In this document: positions 1-10,481 of the stretch, piece after piece
How positions within the stretch are numbered: position 1 is the stretch's first letter
Layout of the letters: each line of letters starts with the position of its first letter
Assembly: GCA_034231615.1 (NCBI GenBank)
Contig: CM067306.1
Span: 47,188,094-47,252,093 of the forward strand
Direction: 5' to 3'
DNA length: 64,000 nt
Source: Meghimatium bilineatum
Lineage: Eukaryota; Mollusca; Gastropoda; Stylommatophora; Philomycidae
Program-made: the position numbers and the translations under genes
The notes under the pieces: generated by a model
The model's input: the letters and a program-made list of their open reading frames with translations, nothing else
What the model was told of the DNA's origin: nothing
The model's database searches: none

Positions 1-239
1 CATCATCATCGCAGTTGAGCTGAATGGTCATTGTCAACTTCGACGGAAGTCCAACATATAGCGATGTGAGGAGGCAGGTCTGAGTTAGTTAGTCAAGGAT
101 GCATTAAATAGTGGTGAAGAGGAAGCTGAAAGAGACAATGTTCATGTTCTGAGAATGATAGAATTGAGTGTGACCAGAGGAAAAAAGAAGCAAGTGTGTC
201 ATATCTGGAAAGATCAGAAGTACCTGTAATAAAAAACCG

Positions 240-330
240 ATAGGGAACTAGAGGTCATATACCCATATACTAATGAGCTGGCTAGCTCAGCACTTATGGG
301 AATGTCCTCAATTCATAATATAATCTTAAC
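240..330 (+). pseudogene. L-H LINE, C-terminal scrap
   Basis: Contains the block 'cacttatgggaatgtcc' that marks the C-terminal coding end of the RNase H-type LINE family (compare 27577-27665 and 54740-54830). Only this short piece is present. Upstream (1-235) I see only a CATCATCATC start and purine-rich sequence, possibly LINE-derived. Confidence 0.4.
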
Positions 331-361
331 CCTTTTGGCACATCTGTGATGTACCCTTCCA

Positions 362-376
362 TGGGGGGGGGGGGGG
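362..376. repeat. Poly-G run
   Basis: About 14 consecutive G, next to 'cccttccat'. Simple low-complexity tract. Confidence 0.8.
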
Positions 377-477
377 TGTAGAGAGAGATTGTTCAGTTCT
401 GGTTTGGATTTTGTGTCTCCCTGCTTATTTTAGAATGAATTAATCTAAATTATGAATAATTAATTTAAATATTCATT

Positions 478-500
478 TTAGGGTTAAGGGATAGGGTTAG
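478..500. repeat. Short TTAGGG-like tract
   Basis: TTAGGGTTAAGGG followed by ATAGGGTTAG, about three degenerate telomere-type units. Too short to call an interstitial telomere array. Confidence 0.4.
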
Positions 501-792
501 TTATGTAAAACATAATCCTAACCTAAATAAATTTATATTTAAATTAATACATGATAAATATAAACTGATAAGCTTAATAAAGTGAAATAATCAAATACGG
601 GAATGCGGGTTCCAAACTAGAATTGAATATTCAAACCCCGTAGAAATCATAACATCACATTTAGTACCAAAGAACAAGCAAAACAGCGACTTAACCAATC
701 CTCCCTCTTAATGATTGTCCTAAAAAAAGGTTACTAAACAGAAAAGAGGTGCCTTGGAAAAGAAGGAAATGACCGTATTTTTCTATGTTAAA

Positions 793-811
793 ATCACACA
801 CACACACACGC
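793..811. repeat. (CA)n microsatellite
   Basis: About eight CA units followed by a C-rich tract. The flanks (500-990) hold no feature I can support. Confidence 0.8.
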
Positions 812-999
812 CCCCACTCCCTTACCAAAAATGTGTCTGTGACCCTGGTATCCATGCAGTACGAAATTGAACTAAAAGTATACTCGCCTTTTTATATGTA
901 AGCACGGTACAACACTTTGCACTACAGAAACCCATGTGCACACATTTTCAAAGTCTGGTTTTATTGTAGGATCATATATTGCAAAGACTAGTCACACTG

Positions 1000-1035
1000 T
1001 GGCCTGTCATGCATGCTGTAGGAGGTGAATAAGGT
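1000..1035 (+). repeat. SINE-B 5' scrap
   Basis: 'tgtcatgcatgctgtaggag' matches the 5' module of SINE-B (CATGCAT...GTCGTAGGAGGCGACTAA type). Only this module is recognisable. Confidence 0.4.
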
Positions 1036-1368
1036 AGGTTGAACGTCCTATTCAGACACTATTCATATATAGGCCTATAATAATAAACTTTACTAATAGT
1101 TGGCAAGCTTTGACAGGTTGAGACACAGAAATGTTCCCACATCCAAAGTAAAAAAAAACCCAACCATTTTCTCTTAGCAAAGTTGTATCTAAAGACAGGC
1201 ACTGGTCAGCATGGAAATACTTTATCTTGAAACTATGAAGCAAAATCTCTACCAGTTTTGTTGCTGGCCCTTTTATATGGACTTAGCACATCTCTACTTC
1301 AAATGAATATAGAAATATTTTCATTTATCTTATATCTTTCATGTTTCTTCTTGTTTTATATCTCCAGG

Positions 1369-1574
1369 TTGCAGTGAAAGCTCTTCCATACAGAGAAACA
1401 TTCATCAGTCACTTAGCAGCAGGGGACACAACCAAAGTGGACACGACAAGTTCCCAGTTTGAGCAGACCTTGTTATCAGACATTGAGATATTTGTATTTC
1501 ATTTAAACCGGGTCTTAGTTATCTTAAGTGATTTTTACATCAGACATGCCTTAGATTCTACAGACATAGTATGA
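1369..1574 (+). CDS. Candidate exon, unrecognised protein
   Basis: A long pyrimidine tract ending CTCCAG (to 1368) precedes an open frame that begins VAVKALPYRETFISHLAAGD and runs to TGA at 1572-1574. Base composition is less AT-rich than the flanks, and it matches no repeat family in the window. No consensus donor is visible before the stop, so it would be a terminal exon, or the exon ends at a weak GTATTT near 1492. I do not recognise the protein. Host exon status is an inference. Confidence 0.33.
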
Positions 1575-1679
1575 AATTGTACTGCTCTTCACAATCACTG
1601 TCATTTACTCAATATTAGGTGTAGTGTGTTAGAACTCCAATTACCCTGAACAGATATATCACAATTGTTATGTCGTTCA

Positions 1680-1935
1680 TCCATCACAAGTGATGATGAC
1701 CATTTGTTACATCAGCTTTCCAAATTCAGTAAAAAATTATGTCCTTGATTTTGAGTTTGTAGATGGCTAATAAGCCCTATTTGAGCCATAAATGTCCTTG
1801 GACAGTTCCGGCATGGAATGAGCACTATATATGGTTCTTGGTCTACCCGTGACTTTCTAGCAACTCTCTGCTCTTGAGCTGCTGCATTTCTTCTCTTCTC
1901 ACAAGATGCTGCACAATAAGACACACAAAAGGATG
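1680..1935 (-). pseudogene. L-gamma LINE, 3' end with C2H2-like motif
   Basis: The minus-strand frame contains CRNCPRTFMAQIGLISHLQT followed by QNQGHN, the zinc-finger-like C-terminus of the L-gamma family. The plus-strand copy at 28740-28880 has the same end (CPKTFTARIGLISHLRTHNQ). The shared 3' noncoding end, with 'catcacaagtgatgatg', is at 1680-1700. The catalytic part is absent. Confidence 0.7.
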
Positions 1936-1999
1936 TTTTAACCAAAAGGTCTTATCAAGAAAAAAACATACCTCATTTGACATATAAATATCTGTCTGC

Positions 2000-2130
2000 C
2001 AATGTCGGTTGTTTCAATCATTCGGTACACATAAAACTGTGACACAATGTCATTTATTCTCTGTATTACATCCTGCTTGAAATCTAGTAGCACCATTGTC
2101 CTGCTACAAGAGCACCTATCCATTCTCTGT
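2000..2130 (+). repeat. SINE-A copy (diverged)
   Basis: Carries 'tacatcctgcttgaaatc' and 'accattgtcctgctacaaga', the diagnostic centre of SINE-A, in plus orientation, abutting the L-gamma 3' end. Confidence 0.7.
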
Positions 2131-2249
2131 TTAATTTTGTCTTTGTTGCTTCAGTTTTTGTATCATAATTTATAATTCCTTTTCTCTTAGCACATCTCTG
2201 TTTCCATTAGTCGTGCAGTGGTGTGTTCATAGATAGCGCTGTCTTTTTC

Positions 2250-3230
2250 TTGCAGTGTATTGTTCATGAGTTCCCATCCTCTTCGGAATCTTCTTTGCAG
2301 CACTTCTGAAATATGCTCTTGCAGATGCAACAGGTGACATTTTCATCTGCACCTGTTATGATGGATCACTTTTCAATCTAGCATGACTCAAAGTGAAGAG
2401 GAAAACATCAGAAAACTTATCTTCGCCAATGATGCTGCACTGGTTGCACACAGTGAGTCCACCTTGCAGTCCCAAATTGACAACATGCCAAAAGTCTTGG
2501 AGCTGTTCTCTGTGACACTAATCATCACTGAAACTGTGGCAATGTGTCAGGGATATACAGTACCAACAAACACCTTAAACAACACACATATAAAGCAAGT
2601 CGGTAACTTTTTCTACCTAGGATCCACAATTACATTCACCATTTCCCTGGACAGTGAAATAAACGCACGTATAGAGAAAGTGTCTACCATTTTTGGCAGA
2701 CTGTTAAAGTAAGCTTGGAAAAGCCATACGCTAAAATTGAAAACAAAGATACAGATCTGTCAAACATGCATGCTGAGTACACTATACTATGGATCTGAAG
2801 CATTAACTACCTACGCCAAACATGACAGGAGATTTAACATTTTTCATATAAGATTTTAAACATTAAATGGCACGACAAAATCACCAAACATGGAAGTGTT
2901 GAGCTACACTCAGCTACCATCTATCACGAAAACACTCAATGTAAATAGATTGTGTTAGCTGAGTCATGCCACAAAATGCCAAACTGTCGCATTCCAAAAC
3001 AAGTACTATTTTGTGAACTGTCTGAAGGCCATCAAGGTCGCAGAACATCAATGCTGAGGTATAAAGACATCTGTAAATCCTCAATGAAAGGCTTCCTTGT
3101 AGAATCCAAAAACTGGGAAAATACAACATCTGGAGGCAGAACCTGTGTGCCGGAGCTGCATTGTTCAGAAATAATATGTTTAAAGATATGGAAGAAAAAA
3201 TAGGAAGACACAAACAACAATCTTCCGTTG
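2250..3230 (+). pseudogene. L-gamma LINE reverse transcriptase, decayed
   Basis: Frame pieces follow LINE RT order. ICTCYDGSLFN-type residues at about 2345-2375 precede FANDAALVAHSESTLQSQID (an altered Y/F-A-D-D box), then FFYLGSTI and the post-RT thumb region with LYYGSEALTTYAKHDRRF. The second catalytic D of the DD pair reads N (FAND), and several frame breaks follow 2712. It is inactive. The same family is better preserved at 28085-28905. Confidence 0.7.
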
Positions 3231-3518
3231 CTGTGATATGATCGCTTGAAAAGTCACGATTCCTGAGAAAATATTCAAAGAATTGCTTCTTCTTATTATT
3301 GCTAAATGACTGTCTGCAAGACACAAAAAGGTCATACATTTTTCTTGATAAAGCCCTTTTGTTAAATTGGTGTGTTTTTTCACATGCTTTTAGCAATTCA
3401 TAGAACTTCATTACCTTATGTTGTCACTTTAGGGTTAATTTGACATATGGGATTTGAAATTAAAAACATATTGGTTTAAACCTCATGAATAAGACTGTGT
3501 TGATAATAATCCTGATTC

Positions 3519-3788
3519 TTTTTCTGCATTCGCTCTAAAACTCATGCTGGATGTAGTCTAGAGAAGGAAAGTATTATGGTTTACAGCTTGGCTGCAATAT
3601 ATGTACTTTTTGGCTTGGCACACCTGACTTCAGCATGACCTCTGGGTCACTTTGATCATCTATAGTATGGAACAGCCATCCTCCAGAACCTGCTTAGCTT
3701 TCTCTTACAACTCATACTGCATGGCAGGTAATAGTGTCGCTATTCTTTGCTCCCTTTTCAGGCCACAGCAAAAAAAATGCAGGCACAA
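3519..3788 (-). mobile_element. SINE-B, near full length
   Basis: Minus-strand orientation. It starts near the CCTGAAAAGGGAGCAAAGAA module, has GCATG...GTAAGAG and GAAGTCAGGTGTG blocks, and ends with a GAATGCAGAAAAAG tail. It is flanked by copies of TCCTGATTC (3510-3518 and 3789-3797), read as a target-site duplication. A second SINE follows directly with a third copy of the same 9-mer. Confidence 0.75.
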
Positions 3789-3797
3789 TCCTGATTC

Positions 3798-3957
3798 TTT
3801 TTCATCAATGTTTTTTTTATTAAACATTCGCTGGATCATTGTAGCGGGACAATGGTCCTACTAGATTTTCAGCAGGATGTAATCCAAAGAATGGAAATGT
3901 GTGGTGTCACCGTTTTATTTGCATCAATGCCCCGACACATATGTTTTTGGCAATAGC
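3798..3957 (-). mobile_element. SINE-A in a shared target site
   Basis: Reverse of the SINE-A consensus: 'ggacaatggtcctactagat' and 'agcaggatgtaatccaaaga', with the 5' end toward 3957 at 'cgacacatatg'. It is bounded by TCCTGATTC at 3789-3797 and 3958-3966. Confidence 0.75.
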
Positions 3958-4194
3958 TCCTGATTCAAGAGACTGGATATAGATAATTGTGGAAATTTAT
4001 GATTGCCTGCACAAGTTTTCGTGGCTCTTGATGATGATGATTGCTCTCATTTTCTTTAGCAATTGCTGAAGTATTTACTTTTGTGTTGCCAAAAAAAGGA
4101 AGCAAAAAATTGCTGCACTATAATCTTGCCACACATATCATCAGAGGTGACTCAGGAGGTGTGAAGGGGTTGGTTATCCATTATCCCATCTCAT

Positions 4195-4350
4195 AGAAGG
4201 TTGTTGAAGTTGGATGTTTCAGGCCAAAAAATGAAGGTATTGCAGCAAAATTGTAAACAATGACATAACACATTCTGTTCTGCAGACTTCATCCTGCTGA
4301 CCAGCAGGAGTTTGAGAACAAATTAAGAAGAGGAAGCCCAAGCAGAAGCA
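4195..4350 (+). repeat. SINE-B 3' part
   Basis: 'tgaagttggatgtttcaggc' and 'gcaggagtttgagaacaaat' give the SINE-B 3' half in plus orientation, ending in AAGAAGAGGAAG. The 5' module is missing or diverged. Confidence 0.65.
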
Positions 4351-4389
4351 CTTAGATTTCTCATTATAATTTGTGAGTGAAGATGATGT

Positions 4390-4540
4390 GTTTCCAGTTT
4401 ACAGCTAAGTTGCGATGTTAGCACCTATTGATCCATCACATCCTTTTTCTTATACCCAACCTATGTTAGTGTTCTCTTACAGCATTCATAGCAGGTCACA
4501 TAGTTACTATTCTTTGCTCTCATTTCAGAACAGGTTATCA
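4390..4540 (-). repeat. SINE-B 5' part, diverged
   Basis: 'ttcatagcaggtcacatagt' and 'tactattctttgctctcatt' are the SINE-B 5' module on the minus strand. Confidence 0.5.
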
Positions 4541-4544
4541 TCAC

Positions 4545-4930
4545 CAAGTAGCATATCCTGGACAGGATATGGCTATCATCACAGCCTTTATTAAAATTCT
4601 GCCAATTTTGAGTCAATCTTTCTTCTTCTGTGAGTGTCATGTTCAGGTGATCTTTGATATCTTGTGTCCATCTTCTACATGGTCTACCTCTTTTTTGTTG
4701 TCCGCTCCATTATGGTCTTTTCTAGACTGTCATATCATCTGATATGGTGAAAATATTGTCATCTTTTATGCTAAACAACAAGGTTGTTTAGCCAGTTTAA
4801 TTTGTATTTCAATTCTCTCAGAAATGTCTCTATTGATGATCTTTTTGGTCCATGGTATTCTAAAGGATTCTTCTATAACATTTTTTTTCAAATTCTACAA
4901 GTTTGGGAATATGCAGACTGTAAGGAAAGT
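4545..4930 (-). pseudogene. L-epsilon LINE, RT C-terminal and 3' end
   Basis: Reads on the minus strand as the conserved LINE C-terminal tail (W-T-Q-D-I-K-D-H type, before a 3' end with 'catatcctggacaggatatg'). Same family as 34935-35280 (+) and 40190-41115 (-). Many stops. Confidence 0.6.
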
Positions 4931-4959
4931 TAGTTTTGTTATTCAGATCAAGTAACATA

Positions 4960-5390
4960 CAGATAAATTTAAACTGCATTTATTCATAGTTCACCCAATT
5001 TTTGTAACTTTAATATCTATCAGTCTTTGTTACTTATGCTCAATGTATAACAAAACCACACAAAATTGTCCCAACCATGTTTATTAGAAAACAAAGATCA
5101 TTTTATCAATTACATAGACACAGATTATGATGCAGACTTGTTGCATGGCTATTTGTCAGTGAATCCTAGTAATTATTTAACCCTGTTTAAGACAGTTGAT
5201 AGGTCCATGTCTACTTTATTACAATTCAGGTAGCTAAAATCATACAATTTCTTAGATAATAGTGCTAAAAGCTTCTCGTTGTTAATCTTTAACACACGTT
5301 TGTCACATAAATTAACTGACATTCATGTAGCAGAAGTCAAACAAAACTGCACATATTTATCACTGTAGCATTATTTTAGTGCATTTACAA
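4960..5390. other. AT-rich, nothing recognised
   Basis: No open frame, repeat family or RNA gene recognised on either strand. Confidence 0.6.
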
Positions 5391-5479
5391 CTTGTTTCTT
5401 GTTCATGAACCAGTATCACTACACAGGAGGAATTCTCATAAATGCTCTGCTTGCCATACCATCAGGCATTTAAGAGTAT

Positions 5480-6310
5480 ATGCTTCTTCTTTTTCTTCTT
5501 CTTTTGTTCACTTGAAACATGTCTATATCTGTATTTCTGTCTCCTTAATAAAATTTACTGTCTTTTGTTGCTCATACAGTGGCCCATAGAGCTTTGATTC
5601 CCACGTTGTTTCCTCTGGCCAATATGTCAGCCTCAGCATTTCATATTCAGAACAATCTTGAAGTATATGTTTGGTACTCCGTGCTGCCTGCCCACATGTG
5701 TACATGGCCGTGTTGCCATTCTTGAACTTTGTGTACATGTGACTGCAGAGTTGGTTGTGTCCTGTTTTGAGGCGTAGAATTACAAGAGTATAAGCGTATA
5801 AGAGTATATAAGCCCAGTGTCTCACAGTTGTTGGTTGTGGGTTCTTATTATCTTTTCAGAGAGGTCAAGCTTCCTTTTCAGTTCCCAGGTCACTCCCGTT
5901 TCTAACATTCTCTGTACATGTACATTATCTCTTTCAGTATCCACTTCATTGTTTTGTAATTTATCCATGAATGCTCTAATTAACTCTTCTCATTGATTTG
6001 TCATCCATTATAGCTTTACACTCCAATGAATCAGCTCTTTCATTATCTCTGACTCTCACATGACTGGACAGTAGATCCATATGTTACTGATATATGTCCA
6101 TATGTGCCCATATGTGGGGACTGTTAACCCACTTTTTAATCCATTTTTTACAGAAGAGTAACCCACTTTTTCTTATCAAGCACTTTCTTGCACAACAATC
6201 TGGGAGTTTGAAAATCTCCCCTGGTGTTGGTGGTTGCATCATCAGCCAAGTGAAAGTTGCTTTTACTGCCTCTATTTCCATTCACATGCTCATTGTTGTG
6301 GGATAAGCAG
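5480..6310 (-). pseudogene. L-H LINE: RNase H remnant and Cys/His-type C-terminus
   Basis: The minus-strand frame at 5523-5825 has CGQAARSTKHILQDCSEYEM and LYGPLYEQQKTVNFI, the cysteine/histidine C-terminal block of this LINE class. At 6084-6281 the RNase H part MEIEAVKATFTWLMMQ (acidic E of the active site) is visible, with 'catgactggacagtagatcc' as the remnant of the P-S-H-x-G-x-x-G-N-E region. It is broken into frames and inactive. Confidence 0.65.
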
Positions 6311-6418
6311 CATTCACATCATTTATAGAACCCTTGTTGAAACACTTTTGGTGTTTTGAGTACACATTGTGTATTTCAAAAATAAGAATGCATTAATTGG
6401 ACTCTGTTCTATCTTTAA

Positions 6419-7295
6419 CCTTTAGCAAGCCAGATTAAAAAATACGAAACGTCTCCCTGCCACCGGATTCTTTTTTGAAAATTCATTATTGATGGTGACT
6501 GTTTTGATAATTTTTTGGTTGTTAGAGATATTTAAATAATATTTGCACATATAAATAAAGAATTGAATTATGCATATATTGGTGTAATTTATGTACGTGT
6601 GTGTGTGTGATACCAGACATATGAGAAAGTGGTAAAGACGTTTTTCACAAAAAAACATATTTTATAACAAATAAAGAGGAAAAAAATAAATGAAAAAATA
6701 ACTTAGCTTATTTATCGAATTCCTTGGCAAAACTGTAAACTAAATCACACAAATCTGTTGTATTTATGTTCCTTCACTGCGAAATTATCAAAATATAGCC
6801 GGAGGAACTGTATAAAACATGTAGATTTGCAGTAAAATCCTTCTTTGAGTTTAGGTCTAGTCCTTTGTGGTGCCACTTCAACATATTCGATATCAAACGT
6901 CTACATGTCTCCAAACCAACGCGGCATTCTGTATATTCACTACTGTGAAACTAAATAACTCAATAATTCATGATTCAAGCCACGATTCAATGTTATTTTA
7001 TTCAAAATACGATGAAAGAAAGGTCTGTAAAACCGGTCACATAATGGCATCGTACCGGTGTGCAGATGTGGTCAGATTAATTGCTATAAAATTTGTATCT
7101 TCTGGCTAGCCATTGTTACAACGATCATGTCGGACGTAGGAATGAACCGGCTTCTATAGCGCATGTTCCTGAGTAACCAATCATGCTGTGGGGGCGTCTA
7201 TTATAACGATATCTCATTGGATGGGGTATGTCGCCAACGGTGCTAGTCGCCATTATTTTTGTTGGCGGCCGGAAATGATATAGGCGCGGTGAAGG
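6419..7295 (+). mobile_element. piggyBac-like MITE (877 bp), TTAA target
   Basis: Bounded by TTAA at 6415-6418 and 7296-7299, with ends CCTTTAGCAAGC and ...GGTGAAGG. It contains no transposase frame. A copy in inverse orientation at 59384-60273 matches along most of its length, including 'gcaaatattatttaaatatc' and the CCGGCTATATTTTGATAA region. A TTAA duplication and CC(T/C)T ends are typical of the piggyBac superfamily. Assignment is inferred from ends and target only. Confidence 0.8.
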
Positions 7296-7859
7296 TTAAA
7301 ATGTGCAATAACTAATACAATGTGCTTTTTCTGTGGGTACAATTTTGTGTGTGTCTGTGTGTGTGTGGATAACAGTTTTCTAATCATCTTTACTTCTTGT
7401 AAATGTGTCATCATTCTAACAACCCCAACCGTGAATTAGATTGGATTATTGGAGTTTTTATAATACAAATATCTATGTTACACAAAAATATGGAATGGAA
7501 AATTCAGTAAGTGAGATGGAGATAATTTGACATGCAGTTTTAATACAGTGCAGAGATATCAATATTTTTAACAAAAGTCTTTGGTTACCTCTTCTTAAGT
7601 TTATTAAGAAGAAGAAAGTATCTATTGTCTTTTCTCTGCTCATGCTGTTAGACATTACAGGATTGAATGACGATTGGTTTACAGGCTATGGTACATTTGG
7701 TCACTTGATATGCAGTAATACTGTAATGTCTCAAAATGTTAGTAACTCTTTCAATCCACCTTCTTCTTGGTTTTTCTCTGCCTCTTCATGTTTACATTCT
7801 CATGTTGTATGTTCTTTCTGCTGGCCAATATAAATTCATTTTCATTAAGCGGTCGACCA

Positions 7860-8100
7860 TTTAAGTCTGTTTTACAATGCATTTGATTACACATGCTGTT
7901 CCAACACTGCTTATAATCTTTTCATGATTCACTTGATCTATTGTTCTGTTTGCTGCTTTTCTTAGACATCTAATGTTACCTGTAGTAAGCTATCTCTCTT
8001 GTACTTTAGTTAGTGTCCATGTCTGAACTGTCTGACATTGATTACACAATTTTGGTATGAAGATTGAATTCATGATGTCCTTTCTAGGTTCCATTGCAAT
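7860..8100 (-). pseudogene. LINE RT C-terminal scrap
   Basis: The minus-strand frame shows a QTWTLTKVQER and IRCLRKAANRT pattern, the E-x-W-T-L-T... and C-L-R-x-A blocks of LINE thumb regions. No catalytic box. Confidence 0.5.
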
Positions 8101-8299
8101 ATGTGTGTTTCAACATTGGTGTAAGTTCAGAATAAAAATATAACATTCAGAATGTTGTTGTGATAGGTTACGTTCTCATAAATATTTTTCCTGGGAATGT
8201 GGATCAGATGATGGTTTGGGCAGCTACTTAGTCACATATTCAGAATAATCATATGGCAACAGTTTAAGACTTTTGTTTAGATTCACAGTCACTGTGTGA

Positions 8300-8385
8300 T
8301 GCCGGGCCTGAAAGGGGAACAAAGAATAGCAATGAGTTCCAACCTCCTGAGTAGACTACTAGAATATGCATGGCAGGTGTTTCTA
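8300..8385 (+). repeat. SINE-B 5' scrap
   Basis: 'cctgaaaggggaacaaagaa' and 'gaatatgcatggcaggtg' are the SINE-B 5' end. The rest is lost. Confidence 0.55.
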
Positions 8386-8429
8386 TCCTCTGTTAACCAA
8401 CTGACCAATCAAGTGTCACAGTTTTAGAA

Positions 8430-8652
8430 AATTGTTATTGCCTATTGAAGAAAGTTCTAATGTTCTGTTCTATAGAACACTAGCAAATTGTTATTGCTTA
8501 TTGAAGAAAGTTCTATTGCTCTGTTCTATAGAACACTAGCAAATTGTTATTGCTTATTGAAGAAAGTTCTATTGCTCTGTTCTATAGAACACTAGCAAAT
8601 TGTTATTGCTTATTGAAGAAAGTTCTATTGCTCTGTTCCGTAGAGCACTATT
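8430..8652. repeat. 56-bp tandem repeat, 4 copies
   Basis: Four near-identical units of 56 bp. Each holds the block 'ttattgcttattgaagaaag', and the first three carry GTTCTATAGAAC, a perfect 12-bp palindrome. The last unit has 'gttccgtagagcac' instead. Confidence 0.85.
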
Positions 8653-9105
8653 AAGTAACTGGCAAGTATCACATATTATAGAGAAATCAGCAACATGTGC
8701 TTTATAATGTTTCTTGTCTATGTGGATTATATGGTTGTTTTGGACATCCTTCACAGTCATATATCGTTGCTTGGGGAGTCTAGGTTAAGAATCTTTTTAA
8801 AAATCCACCGTATAGTTTGAGGTAAGTTGGTGAGTCATTGCTGATCAAACCCAATTCTGAAGTGCAGATTAACTTTATTTCCTGGATCAAAATTTGTGTG
8901 CAGAGTTTTCTATCAGGTGCTGGCACTTTCTGATGAATTGTGCTTGCATCTGTGCTGTACATATTAGAGGGACCATTGATAATTAATCAGATCAATTTAT
9001 CCTGAGTATGAATGTTGTATAACCTTGTAATGATGATGTAATATTTACTGTTGTCTAAACATGAACGAGCCATATTAGTATTTATTATATGTAAATCAAC
9101 ATACA

Positions 9106-9375
9106 AATTTATTGCTTATTGAAGTAAGTTCTATTACTCTGTTCTTTAGAACACTAACAAATTGGGATTGCTTATTGAAGTAAGTTGTTTTGCTCTTTTC
9201 TATAAAACACGAGAAAATTGTTATTGAAGTTCTATTGCTCTGTTCTGTAGAACACTATTAAATTGCTAAATTGCTATTTTCTATTGAAACATTACCAAAT
9301 TGTTACTGCATATTAAAGTAAGTTCTGTTGCTCTGTTCTATAGATCACTAACAAATTGTTATTGCTTATTGAAGT
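9106..9375. repeat. Second, degenerate cluster of the 56-bp repeat
   Basis: Five or so diverged units ('ttctattactctgttctttagaac', 'ttgttactgcatattaaag') lie 450 bp after the first cluster, with shorter and interrupted copies. Confidence 0.75.
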
Positions 9376-9376
9376 A

Positions 9377-9836
9377 ATAACTAATTATATGCTCTATCAG
9401 GCAATAGTGAATTGTATTGTTTTTTTAAAATAAAGCAATGGTAATGTGTATTATATGTAAAGTAAATTATGTTGATCAGATTTATAGAATAGAGCTCTTA
9501 ACGTTTAATGAACATGGAACATTGAGTATATTCATTTATAATATTAATATTTGATAATATTTTATACATTACTGCTCCCTTATGAATAATGCAGAGTGAT
9601 TCATAAGTTGAAACATGACACAAATTTACCAACCAAAAAAAATGATGTTCTGCAGATAGATATTTTATTACCTTAAATGTCTGCAAGTTTCTTTTATGCA
9701 TTCCTCATAAATGCTCAATGTGTCCATCTTTCCTATGCACAGATGTTTAAGTGATAATATATTTCATTCCGCATAAATGCCAAGCAGACTATTGTCAATA
9801 AAAGTCATACTTACAACTTCTTGACACCTAACATAA
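9377..9836. other. AT-rich, nothing recognised
   Basis: No coherent frame or repeat family seen up to the Tigger-like MITE. Confidence 0.5.
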
Positions 9837-9875
9837 TACAGTGGAATCCCTTATAACAACTTGGTCCAGACTATA

Positions 9876-9906
9876 GTCCGTTCAGATTCGTTTGCCGAGA
9901 TGTTAT
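9876..9906 (+). repeat. Left terminal inverted repeat
   Basis: Begins AGTC CGTTCAGATTCG and ends near GAGATGTTA. Pairs with 12208-12238. Confidence 0.85.
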
Positions 9907-10154
9907 GATTTATAATTCAAAAAGTTCTTGATGATTTCACATGAATTTTGGCATACGTTGTTAAAATGTCCATGTCGCGAAAACATATGTGTTACTTGAT
10001 GTCTAGCTGTAACGGTTATTTGAAAGCGGCGAATTCTTTTGATGTTTGCCCATGTAAATATTATTTCGACCATAAACAAAATATTTTACAGTAATCTAGT
10101 GCAATGATGACCCATAGGCGTGTCCACAAAATTTTACATGGTGGCAGGTGTAAA

Positions 10155-10345
10155 AAAATTTAAAATATATCTTTTGTTCGTAGAGTCAATTTGATATTGT
10201 TCTATGCTCTTGGTGTGAGTTTCACAAATGTTGTCGCTGCCTTTGAAATAAGTACATATATTTCTTCATGTAAGGAAATTTTGTCTGTAATAGTTGATCC
10301 AAGATATCTGAACTTCTGTATTGAATCAAGCGGGCTAATTTTTAT
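10155..10345 (-). pseudogene. LINE RT scrap inside the transposon
   Basis: Minus-strand frame IQKFRYLGSTITDKISLHEE followed by IYVLISKAATTF, the F-x-Y-L-G-S-x-I and K-A-x-x-x-F block found in the L-gamma copies at 2383-2712 and 28124-28720. It lies between the transposase stop and the left TIR. Confidence 0.6.
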
Positions 10346-10481
10346 AAGTAATGGTTGATGGTTTGCTTATAACATTTTTTTGAATTGCTTGGGTGGTATT
10401 GAGCAATGAAATGTTTTACAAATCAACTTGTAAATTTTGCAAATCAAACTTTTTTTAGTGTAGACTTAATCAGAGTAATGA

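Noticed and set aside
328-487. Another piggyBac-like MITE (TTAACCCTTTTGGCACA ... GGGTTAA)
   Set aside because: The ends are only loosely inverse and there is no related copy in the window.
478-500. Interstitial telomere
   Set aside because: Only about three degenerate TTAGGG units.
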